Of a DNA stretch of 23,251 bases, positions 1 to 9,205 are shown one piece after another. Where the stretch lies: the NCBI GenBank assembly GCA_003427395.1, contig BFEA01000065.1, positions 2,318,545 to 2,341,795 of the forward strand, given 5' to 3'. How positions within the stretch are numbered: the first letter of the stretch is position 1; each line of letters opens with the position of its first letter. Position numbers and translations under genes: made by a program. This DNA comes from Chara braunii. Taxonomy: Eukaryota; Streptophyta; Charophyceae; Charales; Characeae. The notes beneath the pieces are model-generated. The model was given only the letters and a program-made list of their open reading frames with translations, ran no database searches and was not told the origin of the DNA.

Positions 1-12
1 CCCCTCCCCCCC

Positions 13-185
13 CCATCCCCAAAAGTTTCTCAGCGGATTTGGGCTGTACTCAGCACGTGCGGTACAGCCCCCAACTCAGATTTGAAAAGAACTCAGTCCT
101 CCATCCCCAAAAGTTTCTCAGCGGATTTGGGCTGTACTCAGCAAGTGCGGTACAGCCCCCAACTCAGATTTGAAAAGAACTCAGT
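13..185. repeat. 88-bp tandem duplication with a 9-bp hairpin in each copy
   Basis: Two nearly identical copies (13-97 and 101-185) repeat with a period of 88 bp. Each holds a perfect inverted repeat, GGGCTGTAC and GTACAGCCC, separated by 12 bases (41-49 with 62-70, and 129-137 with 150-158). The copies differ visibly at one loop base (cacgtg against caagtg). A C-run precedes the first copy. No coding sense is apparent; whether the hairpin is transcribed cannot be told. Confidence 0.85.
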
Positions 186-480
186 GGATGGTTGTTTTCT
201 GACTGGTCGGCAAACCTCCGACTGGTCAGACCTACTGGTCGGCTGCAATACGGTCGGCAGTCGGGGTCGGGGTCAGTGGTCGCAGGTATCCAACCCTGGT
301 ATACACTACACAATTTTCTTCTCTCAGTATTGATTCAGTGTCACACTAGCTACCTTCTACCCACATACGTAGTATGGCGACCTTCCACATCTATGTACCA
401 GTCCACCCACCCCTAGCGACGGATGGAAGGGACGACACCTGGAATACTCCCCTTCCAACCAACCAGGTGGGGCAAGCTGA
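186..480. other. No gene seen; possible 3' UTR of the LRR gene
   Basis: There is no convincing coding region on either strand. If the minus-strand LRR gene ends at the TAG at 483-481, this stretch would be its 3' UTR and downstream flank. It begins with short GGTCGG-rich repetitive sequence (about 205-275). Confidence 0.4.
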
Positions 481-498
481 CTATCTCTGCTGGTGAAC
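481..498 (-). CDS. Possible short terminal exon of the LRR gene
   Basis: On the minus strand a TTGCAG acceptor at 504-499 is followed by five codons and a TAG stop (483-481). Joined to the phase-0 donor at 580/579 it gives an 82-bp GT-AG intron and a short C-terminal tail. The evidence is only splice-site sequence and frame, so a longer intron to an exon outside the window is equally possible. Confidence 0.25.
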   Translation of the reverse strand, partial: VHQQR

Positions 499-580
499 CT
501 GCAACGATCATACACTATATCATTTCCTGTCTCACATTGGAAATGAAAAACAAGCTGTGGCTCAAGCGCAGTGTTTTTAC

Positions 581-841
581 CTGAATTCCTGGCGGCAGGC
601 AGTCTGGAGCCGGTGCAAGGCTGCTTAAAAAATTCCCTGACAGATCAAGCATTCTCAGGCTGTGACAGGAAGCTAAGTTCGGGAGTGTCGAAATGTGATT
701 GCAAGAGAGATCCAGGACACGGAGGCGTGTCAAGGAATGGAGGCCATCAATGGACGAGATGTTGTTATTATGGAGGTATAGCAGCTCGAGCATGGAACAG
801 CCCTCCAGACCACTTATCTGTACAATTGAGTTGTCATTAGC
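581..841 (-). CDS. Internal exon encoding SDS22-like leucine-rich repeats
   Basis: The exon is 261 bp (87 codons) on the minus strand and open throughout. A pyrimidine-rich TTGCAG acceptor (846-842) lies upstream and a CAG/GTAAAA donor (581/580) downstream, so the exon is phase 0 at both ends. The product contains about three consecutive 22-23 residue leucine-rich repeats, including LELLYLHNNNISSIDGL, LRVLDLSCNHISTLPNL and LRMLDLSGNFLSSL. Asparagine sits in the conserved LxxNxI positions typical of the SDS22-like class. Such repeats form a curved protein-binding surface and occur in phosphatase regulators and axonemal or ciliary LRR proteins. The remaining exons are not found with confidence, so the protein cannot be named. 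The frame is clean, unlike the retroelement remnants nearby, which favours a live host gene. Confidence 0.7.
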
Positions 842-1683
842 CTGCAACATGAAAAGAGAATGCAGAACGAGCACACAAAGGTTTTAATACTCGACATCCT
901 TCAATGACTTCTTCATATAGACAACTGGACATGCCTGCCCCATGACTGAGCGGTATACACATGTAACTGCCACATACAGCTGATAAAGACACCAAGAGTT
1001 CAATTCGTGTTCATAGCATGATGTTTCATGCTTGCCCCACTTCAAAGAAAAGAGGGAAAGACACAGTCATCATTAATTGAGTGCTAATCGAGCATGGTGA
1101 GTCGGTGACAAACGAATGAAATTGCAAGTAAGCTCAATGATTACCAAATATCTTTGCCAAAGTAAGGTTGTCCCTTGCCTTCTCCAATGTCTCATATGCC
1201 AGGCCCTTTTGCATCCCAATCCATCACTACGACTTCCAACTCCGGTAGATATTGTGCTGACGGGTCATGAGGTTCGCACTTCACAACTGTGGGAAAATCC
1301 AGGTGATGGTAACATTTTTGTCAAAATGGTACAGCTGGTGGAAGGCCCCATGTTTGCACCAGGCAGTCCTGGTATACGGAGAAGGGCACAGAAATCGCCT
1401 GTCATATGTAACTGAGAGGTCAGCATTACGCTAGACGTGACAATAGGGTGTGGGTGAGCTGAAAACTGCTGCAGGCGAGGCTGAGGAGACATTGAACCCT
1501 CGGCTCACGCGGAGAAACTTGATTGAGGGGACATGATGTAGCACCAACTGCAGATACAAGGTTGTGGATTGAATAATATACAGCAGTCAAGCAGAGTTTT
1601 GCTTCGTTTTATACTTGAAGCTCTATCACAGCGTTCATTCTGTGCTTGCCAGTGGTGTTCCACATGATCTGAATGATTGCTAG
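842..1683. other. No gene seen; intron or upstream flank of the LRR gene
   Basis: No exon with recognisable protein similarity was found on either strand. Short open frames here lack repeats, domains or splice contexts. The stretch just above 841 would be intronic for the minus-strand LRR gene. Confidence 0.4.
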
Positions 1684-1875
1684 GTAGTGTCAAGTGGTGA
1701 ACATCAGAGTGCAGTCTTCTGAGAAATAATAATAGAAAATCTGAAAATGTACATTCTGGGTGGTGTTATGTGTGATATGAAGGACCTGTACATAAAGCTA
1801 AGTAGTGTCAAGTGGTGAACTCGGAAATGCAGTCTGACCAATAATCACAGAAAAAATGTAGACTATGGGTGTGAG
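1684..1875. repeat. Diverged tandem duplication, period about 118 bp
   Basis: A 19-base block, GTAGTGTCAAGTGGTGAAC, occurs at 1684-1702 and 1802-1820. Alignable but diverged sequence follows each copy (gcagtct..., aataat...). The copies are much less alike than those at the start of the window, so the duplication is older. No function is evident. Confidence 0.6.
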
Positions 1876-2243
1876 AAATTGTGTCCCAATTTAACTGAAA
1901 CACTTCATTTCAGCGAAGCTATGATCATTTGTGTGTGGACTGCTCGACCTGAAACCCTTACCACTAAGACTGCAGTTGAGGGCTGGTTGTGGCAAAGTGG
2001 GCCCGAGTTATTGGTCCGCACCATGGATTTGTGCTTCAGTTGTGAAAGCGTTCTGCATCATCGAGATCTATGCCCTGCAAGTTTGTGAGGTGTTATACAC
2101 AAACATCAACAATATTATTCATCTGTAAACTGCCACATCATTGCCCACAGAAACAGCCTGAAAGTGAAAAGATAGCAACAAAGGACAACAAAAATGGGGA
2201 TAATACGGGGTATGAAATTATAAGTTTAACTTCTAACCAACTG

Positions 2244-2404
2244 CTGGCCTAGCTCAATTGGTACACCTCCTGAACTGTTAAAATACAGACCCGAGTTCGA
2301 ACTCCGCTGGAAGCGGACGAGTGACTACAGTTCTGAATTACCAGCGCCGGTCAGTTCAAATGACGATATCTCAACACCGTAGCCCTTACACACACAAAAA
2401 AAAA
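2244..2404 (+). mobile_element. tRNA-derived SINE-like repeat
   Basis: The head resembles a tRNA gene. A box A-like TAGCTCAATTGG (2250-2261) is followed 45 bp later by a box B-like GAGTTCGAACTCC (2293-2305), the internal RNA polymerase III promoter layout. The D-arm and anticodon arm do not fold into a proper cloverleaf, so this is not a functional tRNA. A tRNA-unrelated body of about 90 bp follows and ends in ACACAC plus nine A residues (2396-2404), as expected of a SINE reverse-transcribed from a Pol III transcript. No clear target-site duplication was found. Confidence 0.55.
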
Positions 2405-3264
2405 GGCGCTATTCCATTCAATCTGCTTAGGTCAAAGGTTTCTGAAGTGTTCTGTTGATGCAATGCTTTCAGGACTACATATATCTCCATGTCCACTATT
2501 CTTGAGGCAGGAAAAGCGGCAGTTGGAAAATCATGAAGACATCAAATGTAATGACAATGGCACCAGGGAAGCAGAGGGAAACGTACAACATGGTTCACCT
2601 CTGCTGCATTCTCACACATGAAACAGCTGTTAGCAGTTCTCTATTCCTTTCTATAAATAGATTGAGAGGTAACAACTGATATTTTGTGTTACAGTAAAAC
2701 ATAGTATGCTATTATACCACCCCCTACATAATACCAGCGTACTAGATGCCATGTCTGCTTGATGACAAAATTCTTGAGAGAACTGTCATCGATACACATT
2801 TTGTACAGACCTCATCCACTCCAACCAAACAGAGGAAGACGGGCACATGGACGACCTGAGAGGACACCAGAGCACCCTCGCTGACCCACAAAATGCAAAA
2901 AAAGCCAAAAAGACCGGGAACATGATGTAGCCAATTGTACAGCCAAGTTGCCAACAGAACACTGGAGCTTAAGACTTGAACCAACGAAACAACAAAAACA
3001 GAAGAAAACACTGACAACAACAAGATTGTGTTTATTTGCAACAGAAATACATTACATGACTGCGTACCGCATCAGCTTCCTGCACTGAATGCCGGGCACC
3101 ACAGCGTGGACAGCTTGCTGGGCAAGCCATGGCCCCAGTCATTTGGGCTGGAGCTTCCAGACCTAACTGCATCCTGGGTTGGTGCTCTTAAGTCTGGGAG
3201 AGAATTATTGTCCCATCATGACTCCATGACTGAAATTTGGAGAAAACTTTCAACAAACTGCGTA
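2405..3264. other. No feature recognised
   Basis: I see no gene, repeat or RNA that can be supported. A 99-codon hydrophobic open frame on the minus strand (3041-2742) has no family resemblance and may be chance. Confidence 0.4.
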
Positions 3265-4360
3265 AATGATACTTGTGCAGCAAACTGCACAACAAGATAG
3301 AGTCAGACAGACAGGAATAAACTGAGGGCTGACTAGCAATCTTAATCTTGACGACAGTCCCTTTGGACAGACAGGAATAAACTGAGGGCTGACTAGCAAT
3401 CTTGGCGACGGTCCCTTTGGACAGTTCCGAGTAACAACAGGGAGAAATGGATCACTACCCGATGCTTCGCGATGAGTGGGGAAATGGGAGTTACAGTTCA
3501 TTTTGAAACTATAAACCAGGAGACTTCTATACAGGCACAGAGAGAGGCAAAGTCTGTGAATCGGAAGGCAGTGGAAAAAGGAAACTATCACAGGCGAAGA
3601 CGTGAGGGGCGATACACCTCTCCAAAGGGAGGTAATCAATGCTACCCAATACCTGACTTGTAAAACGCTCAATAGAGCACGTGGCCATGAACCTCCCATA
3701 AACACTTTGGAGATACTGCCCCATGACCATGGTTGAAAAAGGTCAACCTCATTAACTTTCCTATTCCTTCCTACAGCTTGCAGGCAAATGATATTTGCGC
3801 AGAAAAATGCACAACAAGATAACGTCGGACAGAGGGGAATAAACTGAGGGCTGACTAGGAATCTTGGCAACAGTCCCTTTGGACAGTTCTGCGTAACAAC
3901 AGGGAGAAGCGGATCGCTAGCCGATGCTTCGCGATGAGTGGGGAAATTGGAGTTGATTCAGTTGAGTTTGAAACTAGAAACCAGGAGACTTCTATACAGG
4001 CACAGAGAGAGGCAAAGTCTGTGAAATGGAAGGCAGTGGAAAAAGGAAACTACCACAGGCAAAGATTGAGGGGCGGTACATCCTTCCAAAGGGAGGTGAT
4101 CAATGCTGCTGTCTCGGATCTCTCAACTGTTAAAAAAAGAAAAAAGAAAAGATGGGACTACCCAATACCTGACTTGTAAAGAGCATGTGGCCATGAACCT
4201 CCCACAAACACTTTGGAGATACTGCCCCATGACCATGGTGAACTCTCCCATTCCTTCCTACAATACCTGACTTATACATTAAAATATAGCATGTGGCCAT
4301 GAACCTCCCATAAACACTTCGGAGATACTGCCCCATGACCATGGTGAACTCTCCTATTCC
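3265..4360. repeat. Compound nested tandem repeat, main period about 462-522 bp
   Basis: A unit beginning near 3265 (aatgatacttgtgc) recurs near 3788 (aatgatatttgcgc). Its central part, with GATGCTTCGCGATGAGTGGGG, recurs at 3463 and 3925 (period 462). A 38-bp piece is duplicated at exactly 60-bp spacing (3306-3343, 3366-3403), which accounts for the difference between 462 and 522. The last part, with GGAGATACTGCCCCATGACC, occurs three times (about 3709, 4214 and 4322). The two later copies are about 108 bp apart. Open frames inside are periodic only because the DNA is, and are not treated as genes. Confidence 0.8.
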
Positions 4361-4908
4361 TTCCTACAGCTTGCCATGCACCACCTTGTGTGATGATTCT
4401 GCTTCAATGATGCTGCTACTATTTTGACCCGTTGGTTTGAGAGGCAGACGTGCTGGCTGTGGCCAATACCCTGCTCATCAGAATCTTGTTTTGCTAATCT
4501 CTCGTGGGACTAGTCTGTCTAAGTCATGCGTGAGAGTTGTACTGCCTGCTTCCACCTTTGTTTGATGTCATGCAAAGCAAATACTTGTATTGCCTCTCAC
4601 TCGGTTTCCTCTTCCCTTTCCCGACCCCTGTCCCCTGCTGAACAGAATCTGGTCTTCCCTCGTGGAATCTCTCTTCTACCTGTTTCCCCTTGCTTAATTT
4701 TTCACAAAGCAAGTACAGTTGTCACCATTCATTTCCCCTTTTGCTTTCCTGACGTCCTTCTGGTTCCTCAATCCATCAACCACCAAACCAGCATTACATG
4801 AGAGACGCAGGAGATAAAGTCCGAACTTACTCCCAGTAGGCAACACCAAACTTGGTTGTCTTCTTTATCAACGGCTGCTATGCCAGCCCAACTCAACATG
4901 CAGGTAAG

Positions 4909-4910
<2 letters not shown>
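4361..4910. other. No gene seen; may include the far end of the chromovirus 3' LTR
   Basis: No coding sequence is supported. If the minus-strand chromovirus LTR extends beyond the (TC)n tract, its U5 end should lie here, but without a second LTR in the window the boundary cannot be set. Confidence 0.35.

Positions 4911-4993
<83 letters not shown>
4911..4993. repeat. (TC)n microsatellite, about 41 repeats
   Basis: An uninterrupted 83-bp CT dinucleotide run is followed by an interrupted TC-rich stretch to about 5055. Read on the minus strand it is (GA)n lying about 150 bp downstream of the TATAAAAG at 5148-5141, so it may sit in the transcribed leader of the chromovirus LTR. Confidence 0.97.
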
Positions 4994-5000
<7 letters not shown>

Positions 5001-5140
5001 GCAATGGTGCCCTCTACTGTCGAGTCTCTCTCTCTCTCCTCCCTCTCCCTCCCTCAGTCGCCACTCCAACGCACAAGACCATAGCAGCACTTTCACGTTG
5101 CATGCGAAGCATAATTTGTTGATGTCCAGACGGTGCTGAA

Positions 5141-5148
5141 CTTTTATA
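5141..5148 (-). promoter_or_regulatory. Candidate TATA box of the chromovirus LTR
   Basis: TATAAAAG is read on the minus strand, downstream of the chromovirus stop codon and putative polypurine tract, where the U3 promoter of the 3' LTR should be. It is assigned from position and sequence only. Confidence 0.4.
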
Positions 5149-5530
5149 ATTGTCGATCCACCTTCCCGACTTTTTCTGCTGGTTATGAGTTTGTTTCGTT
5201 GCCTTCGTTTGCTGCTTCCAGAAGTTCAGATTTTTCCTTGAATCTGGCTGCTTGACTCGGCCGACTGACACTTGCCTAATGACTTCTGCTATCTTGGCTG
5301 ATACCTTGTTGTGCCTAAATAAAAAGAGACTTTTCAACCCATAACTGTTGTCCACCAGGGACTTCGTACCACGCATTACTGAAACTGACCTACCTAGGCA
5401 TTTGTAATCATTGTATCTGGGACTTCTACATAGGCATGTGTAATCATTGTACAAACGAAAGCTACTCTTCATAAACATTCATGAACATTGTACCGGTGGC
5501 TAGGGCCACAAATGGAACATAGAGAGAGAC

Positions 5531-5662
5531 TCAGGGCTAGGACTCGGAACTGGGACTTAGGACTGGAACTCAAGCCAGAACTTGGGCTGGAACTCGAGCT
5601 AGAACTTGGGACTGGAACTCAAGACTGGGACTTAACACTGGAACTCCAGACTGGGACTTGGC
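5531..5662. repeat. Degenerate minisatellite built from GGACTx/GGAACT hexamers
   Basis: The sequence is a run of variants of ctGGAACTcaaGACTGGGACTT with roughly 12- and 24-base periodicity. The resulting open frame is a low-complexity repeat of L, E and G residues and is not considered a gene. It lies within the probable LTR. Confidence 0.7.
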
Positions 5663-5721
5663 TAAATTTGAGGTCCTCCCAGAATAACATTACCTTTACC
5701 TGTCTGAATATCTGATCCCCC

Positions 5722-5945
5722 TCAGAGCTTGTAATGTGACAGGATTCTGGGCGCAGTTTCAACTAACTGTTCCTTGGGAAAGCATATCTCCTCCTCTGGA
5801 TCTTGATACTGCCATACGTCCTCCTCTGGATCTTGATACTGCCATCTTACTCGGAACTGCTTTTGCAGTCTTCCGGTTCAGAAAGTGGAGTGATCGATGA
5901 TGCGGTCAATGTCATATTTGCCATGCATGTATGGAGGTATCATTG
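5722..5945 (-). pseudogene. Chromodomain at the C-terminus of the decayed chromovirus integrase
   Basis: On the minus strand the frame reads YDIDRIIDH, then after one stop FRVRWQYQDPEE, FPKEQL and finally SHYKL before the TGA at 5724-5722. This follows the chromodomain pattern: an initial Y/E-V-E-K-I-L-like strand, an aromatic cage residue in VRWxxY, an acidic EExxW segment and a C-terminal helix. In chromoviruses this domain reads methylated histone H3 and directs integration to heterochromatin. A 30-bp in-frame duplication (5791-5820, 5821-5850) repeats ten residues around WQYQDPEE inside the fold. Together with the internal stop this marks the copy as dead. Confidence 0.75.
5791..5850. repeat. 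30-bp tandem duplication inside the chromodomain remnant
   Basis: Two copies of ctcctctggatcttgatact plus flanking bases start at 5791 and 5821. Because 30 is a multiple of three, the duplication adds ten residues without changing frame. Confidence 0.9.
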
Positions 5946-7195
5946 GCCAGAGGGAAGGGAATTACTTGCCTAGATCTGAAGGCAGGAGCTTTGGGGGTGT
6001 AGGTACGCAGATGAGCTGGGACATCAATGGCGTATGAGGGACCATCTGCTTCTCCCTTGACATCAATGACTTCCCACAGCCCCCTATACGCTGGCAAACT
6101 TCTGAGAGATTCCTTCTTCAAGCGCGAACCCCTTAGATTTCACCCAAACTAGACCATGAATGACGAACCGGGAAGGGGGTCTTTGCTTGATTGCCTGTTC
6201 AATCATCGTATGCTGTACATGTCTAATCCTTTCTTAGACTGATTGCAAACCTGTCTCATACTGCATCGTGAACTCGTTGCGCCAGGTGGCAATCTCTGCA
6301 CCTGATCAGCGTTTAGACAATCCATCGGTTTGTGTGGCTAACAGCCCTTGTGCAGCTGATATGGATCTGGGCCGATAGACAGGTGCACTGAGTTGTTGTA
6401 AGCTATCGCTACAGGGGTAAGTGTTCATCCCAATCTATTTGATATGTACACCTGAAGAGTTCGCTGCAATATCTTATTCATCTGTTCGGTTTACTCATTC
6501 TTTTCAGGATGTTTTCCTAACAGCATGGCCAATTGTGACCATACATCTTCACGAGACCTTGTCACTGCCCTCCGGCGAACCTAACATCACAAACACTGAC
6601 AATCGTAAGTAGGTGGCCATTCTTCGTGATCCAAAAAACACTGACAATCGTAAGTAGGTGGACATTCTTCGTGATCCACAAAACACTGACAATAGTAAGT
6701 AGGTGGCCATTCTTCGTGATCCAATAATTGAAGAGCTCTCTAATGACTAATTCTGACTAAGCCTCCGCCGGCAATGGTACAAAGACAGCGTACTTACTAA
6801 ATCTATCAACTATCACCACAATCTAAGTATTCTTACTTTGACTATCCCATGTCCATGAAGTCGATAGAGACTGATTCTTTGGGCATTGTTGGAAACAGTA
6901 AGGGTTTCAATAGTCCTAACGGTGCCTGCGTCGTAGTCTTAATTGCATTCACATAATTGACACTCATCATCGTGACTCATGCACATATTGGATGCAATCT
7001 ACTTTCATTCCGAGTTGTACAAATCATGGAATCAACTTATCCAAGATCTTCTTCCACCCAAAATGACCCTCTACGTCATAACACTCTCCCAGCTATGCTT
7101 CAAATAGGCAAGTTGTTCAGAAGGCATAGTCTATCAGCAACATTCCCCTTCTTTTTTTTCTTTTTTTCTTTTTTTAATTTAAACTCCCACCAGTG
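5946..7195 (-). pseudogene. Decayed Ty3/gypsy integrase of the chromovirus
   Basis: Fragments in several minus-strand frames fall in integrase order. A CQLC zinc-binding pair lies near 6950. GLLKPLL and SVSIDFMDM, with the first catalytic Asp, lie near 6850-6900. IVVIVDRFSKYAVFVPLP lies at about 6760-6820. A glutamine/threonine-rich HPE...TEQMN segment near 6470-6510 carries the third acidic site, and an AYNNSVH segment lies near 6385. WEVIDVKGE with SYAIDVPAHL (about 6080-6000) corresponds to the post-integrase GPY/F-like region. The second catalytic Asp region is disturbed by a 45-bp triplication. Stops and frameshifts are frequent, so nothing functional remains. Confidence 0.7.
6591..6724. 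repeat. 45-bp sequence in three tandem copies inside the integrase remnant
   Basis: Copies begin at 6591, 6636 and 6681, each starting aaacactgac and containing gtaagtaggtgg. Exact 45-bp spacing keeps the minus-strand frame, so 15 residues are repeated three times between the first and second catalytic acidic sites. Single-base differences separate the copies. Confidence 0.95.
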
Positions 7196-7814
7196 TTAGT
7201 GGTAGGGAAAATATTGCGGCCTCTCCACCACTTCTGTCATAATCCCCCCGTACTGCGGATCATCTTTGTAGGCCTCTCTTAGACATTGCTGCAGGTCTGT
7301 TCCTGTGTGTAGGTAAGTGGTGATATCTCCAAAGAAATCTGCTCTTCTAGACAGTGCATCAGTGCCACCTTTGGCGATTGAGTTCAAATTTGAACTCATT
7401 GATATGATAACTCTAGCCCACGTTTGCAACTCTGTGAACATTCAGGCCTGCATTTGCAACCATCGCAGCATCTCGTGATCTGAGTACACAGTAAGGAGCC
7501 TACCTCCATATCTGTAGGGCCTCACAGAGTGTGTACAACTCCTCATACGTTGGATCTGCCATTTTCTCACATGGTGACCTCTTTGACATGAACTCGACCG
7601 GACGGTAACCTTTTCCATCATCTTGCTGTAGGACCGCCCCAATCCCATGCATGCTAATGCCAGACGTGACTAACAAAGGCTGCAACAGATTGGGCACTCG
7701 CCTTCTTAAATCTCTTGAAAGCCAACGTGTAGTCATGGCTCCAATGCCAGATTGTTTCCATAATGGGGCTGCAATCGTACTAAAGTTCAAAACAAACTTC
7801 CTGTTGCAGTTCAA
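7196..7814 (-). pseudogene. Decayed RT connection and RNase H domain of the chromovirus
   Basis: The minus strand reads KFVLNFSTIAAPL, then MHGIGAVLQQDD, YRPVEFMSKR, TYEELYTLCEAL, LLTVYSDHEMLRWL and finally GGTDALSRRADF, which is the order of a Ty3/gypsy RNase H. The first catalytic position, normally within a TDAS motif, reads SGIS, so that Asp is gone. The later YSDHE and TDALSRR positions keep their Asp. A frameshift separates the first block from YSDHE near 7520. The pyrimidine-rich stretch at 7149-7178 lies just past the domain, between it and the integrase. Confidence 0.75.
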
Positions 7815-7819
7815 GTCCT

Positions 7820-7945
7820 TTCAAAAAAGAAAAACAGAAGGGGGGAAACAATAACTCAACACTGTCAGGCAAGGTGATAAGAGCATCCCAGCCTAGCAGG
7901 CCCCCGGTTGTTGGGGGGAGCCACACGTGGTGGGATGACCTAGGA
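7820..7945. mobile_element. Unidentified insertion splitting the chromovirus RT/RNase H junction
   Basis: Recognisable RT tail (LTNLTWLKSF, minus, ending near 7950) and connection sequence (NRKFVLNF, from about 7810) should be separated by only a few residues in Ty3/gypsy pol, but about 125 bp intervene. The insert has nested inverted repeats, with CCCCC/GGGGG around GGTTGTT inside ATCCCA/TGGGAT. On the minus strand it ends in a T-rich run (GTTTTTCTTTTTT). That resembles a small SINE-like or hairpin element, but no Pol III boxes or target duplication were confirmed. Confidence 0.4.
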
Positions 7946-8059
7946 AAAGATTTCAACCAAGTCAAATTCGTCAGCATAGGTAAATCTCAAACTGCTGCAA
8001 TCTTGTTGTCTTCAAGCTGCACTCCATCTCCATCTATCACTTGCCCATGGTACAACACT

Positions 8060-8660
8060 CTTTACTTCGCCCACTTGCACTTCTTTGGGTTCAACTTGAA
8101 ATTGCACTCTCTCAACTTGTCTAGCAGTTTGCACATGCTCTTTGTGCTCCTCCAATAGGTTAGTGAGAATCGGATATCATTTAAATATCCTACAGATCTA
8201 TCAGGCCACTGCCTAACATCTTGTTCATGCCTTTTTGGAACGTTGCAAGGGCATTTGTCAAGCTGAAAGGCATGGTACAAGGATGTTAGATCAATCTTGC
8301 TGAAATATTTGCATCCCTGTAGTCTGTCTAATAGGTCGTCAATACGTGGTCGTTTACGTTCTTCACTGTCATGGCATTCGAGCCACGGTAATGAATACAC
8401 AGCCTGAGTTCTCCCTCTTTCTCGGGAACAAATTCTATAGGCCCCATAGGACAACAAACTCGGCCTGATCCACCCCTTGCTAACTCATCTACCTGCCTTT
8501 CCAATACTTTCAACTCGAACTATGGCAAGACATACAGCTTTGGAGTCTAACTAAACGGCAGTATCCCTATATGATGCGTATGGGCCTCTCGACCACTCCC
8601 CTAGGCTCTTTTCTCAAGTTTCCATATTCATCTAACAATATCTGCATGTCGGTAAACATT
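8060..8660 (-). pseudogene. Decayed chromovirus reverse transcriptase
   Basis: Minus-strand fragments in shifting frames read LKVLERQVDELARGG, FVPEKEGELRLCIHYRGSN, RIDDLLDRLQGCKYFSKIDL, YLNDIRFS and LRECNFKLNPKKCKWAK, the canonical order of Ty3/gypsy RT. The first catalytic Asp survives in SKIDL. The YxDD box reads YLND, so one catalytic Asp has become Asn. About 40 residues between SKIDLTSLYHAF and the downstream CPCNVPKRH block are missing, which removes the middle of the palm. This is clearly a dead copy, in the same orientation as the protease, RNase H and integrase pieces around it. Confidence 0.8.
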
Positions 8661-8845
8661 TTCCTCCTCACTCTTGACCGGGCTGTCTTGACCTTCTTTC
8701 TTTCCTGGAATCTCAAAGGCAATGTAGACTTCATCCAACTTCCTACTCTTTACTCACAATCTAGAGAACGTCGAGGCACACATTCAACACATGGGCATTG
8801 AGGATCTTTGGCCGGACAAATGATACAAATGCACTATTTTCTTAC

Positions 8846-9205
8846 CACCATCTTGACTAGGCAGCCACCACTCTACCTCTCCCATCTTGACATCGGCCTC
8901 GATGACGTGTCCCAATCTGTTCCAAGGAACATATCAAAAGGGAGCTTTTCTTCCACTAAGAAGTCAAGAAGTGTAACACTTCTCCACTTTCTCTCCCCTC
9001 TCCAGCTGGAAGTACCCCTTCACTCCTACATACTGCCTCACTCTCATCAACGAATACACACTCATCAACAAATTGATAGCCATACTAGAAAGTAGTAGAA
9101 ACCATTTGCTCTTTCATATCTATGCAACTTCTTTATAGCTATGTGCAATATAGAACTCCTACACAAGACACTATCTATCATAGGATTCATAGCACCTAAG
9201 CTACT
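8846..9205 (-). pseudogene. Decayed chromovirus retropepsin remnant
   Basis: On the minus strand, MIDSVLCRSSI (about 9180-9150) occupies the place of the DSGA active site. FDMFLGTDW (about 8938-8910) matches the conserved FDxxLGxDW end of Ty3/gypsy proteases. The active-site Gly reads Val, and several stops intervene. Position upstream of the RT remnant in the same orientation supports the call; either motif alone would be weak. Confidence 0.55.

Larger units (their letters stand above)
4911..5721 (-). repeat. Probable 3' LTR (part) of the minus-strand chromovirus
   Basis: The chromovirus reading frame stops at 5724-5722. A purine run on the minus strand (GAGGGGGA, about 5723-5716) follows immediately, as expected of a polypurine tract next to a 3' LTR. 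A TATAAAAG box lies about 570 bp further on (5148-5141, minus), then a (GA)n tract. The boundaries are not proven because the matching 5' LTR would lie beyond base 23251. Confidence 0.45.

Noticed and set aside
2244-2320. Functional tRNA gene
   Set aside because: Box A-like and box B-like sequences are present but the acceptor, D and anticodon stems do not pair properly. A SINE-like repeat fits better.
2742-3041. 99-codon hydrophobic open frame on the minus strand
   Set aside because: No family resemblance, no splice or promoter context, and hydrophobic residues come from TTG/GTT-rich DNA. It cannot be told from chance.
3250-3870. 206-codon minus-strand frame with repeated LVSPQFIP motif
   Set aside because: The peptide repeats follow exactly the DNA tandem repeat periods. 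There is no domain and no codon-level signal.
4768-5139. Open frames with long Ser-Leu or Arg-Glu repeats
   Set aside because: These are translations of the (TC)n/(GA)n microsatellite.
5488-5715. Leu/Glu-rich repeat protein
   Set aside because: It is a low-complexity minisatellite with hexamer-based periodicity inside the probable LTR.
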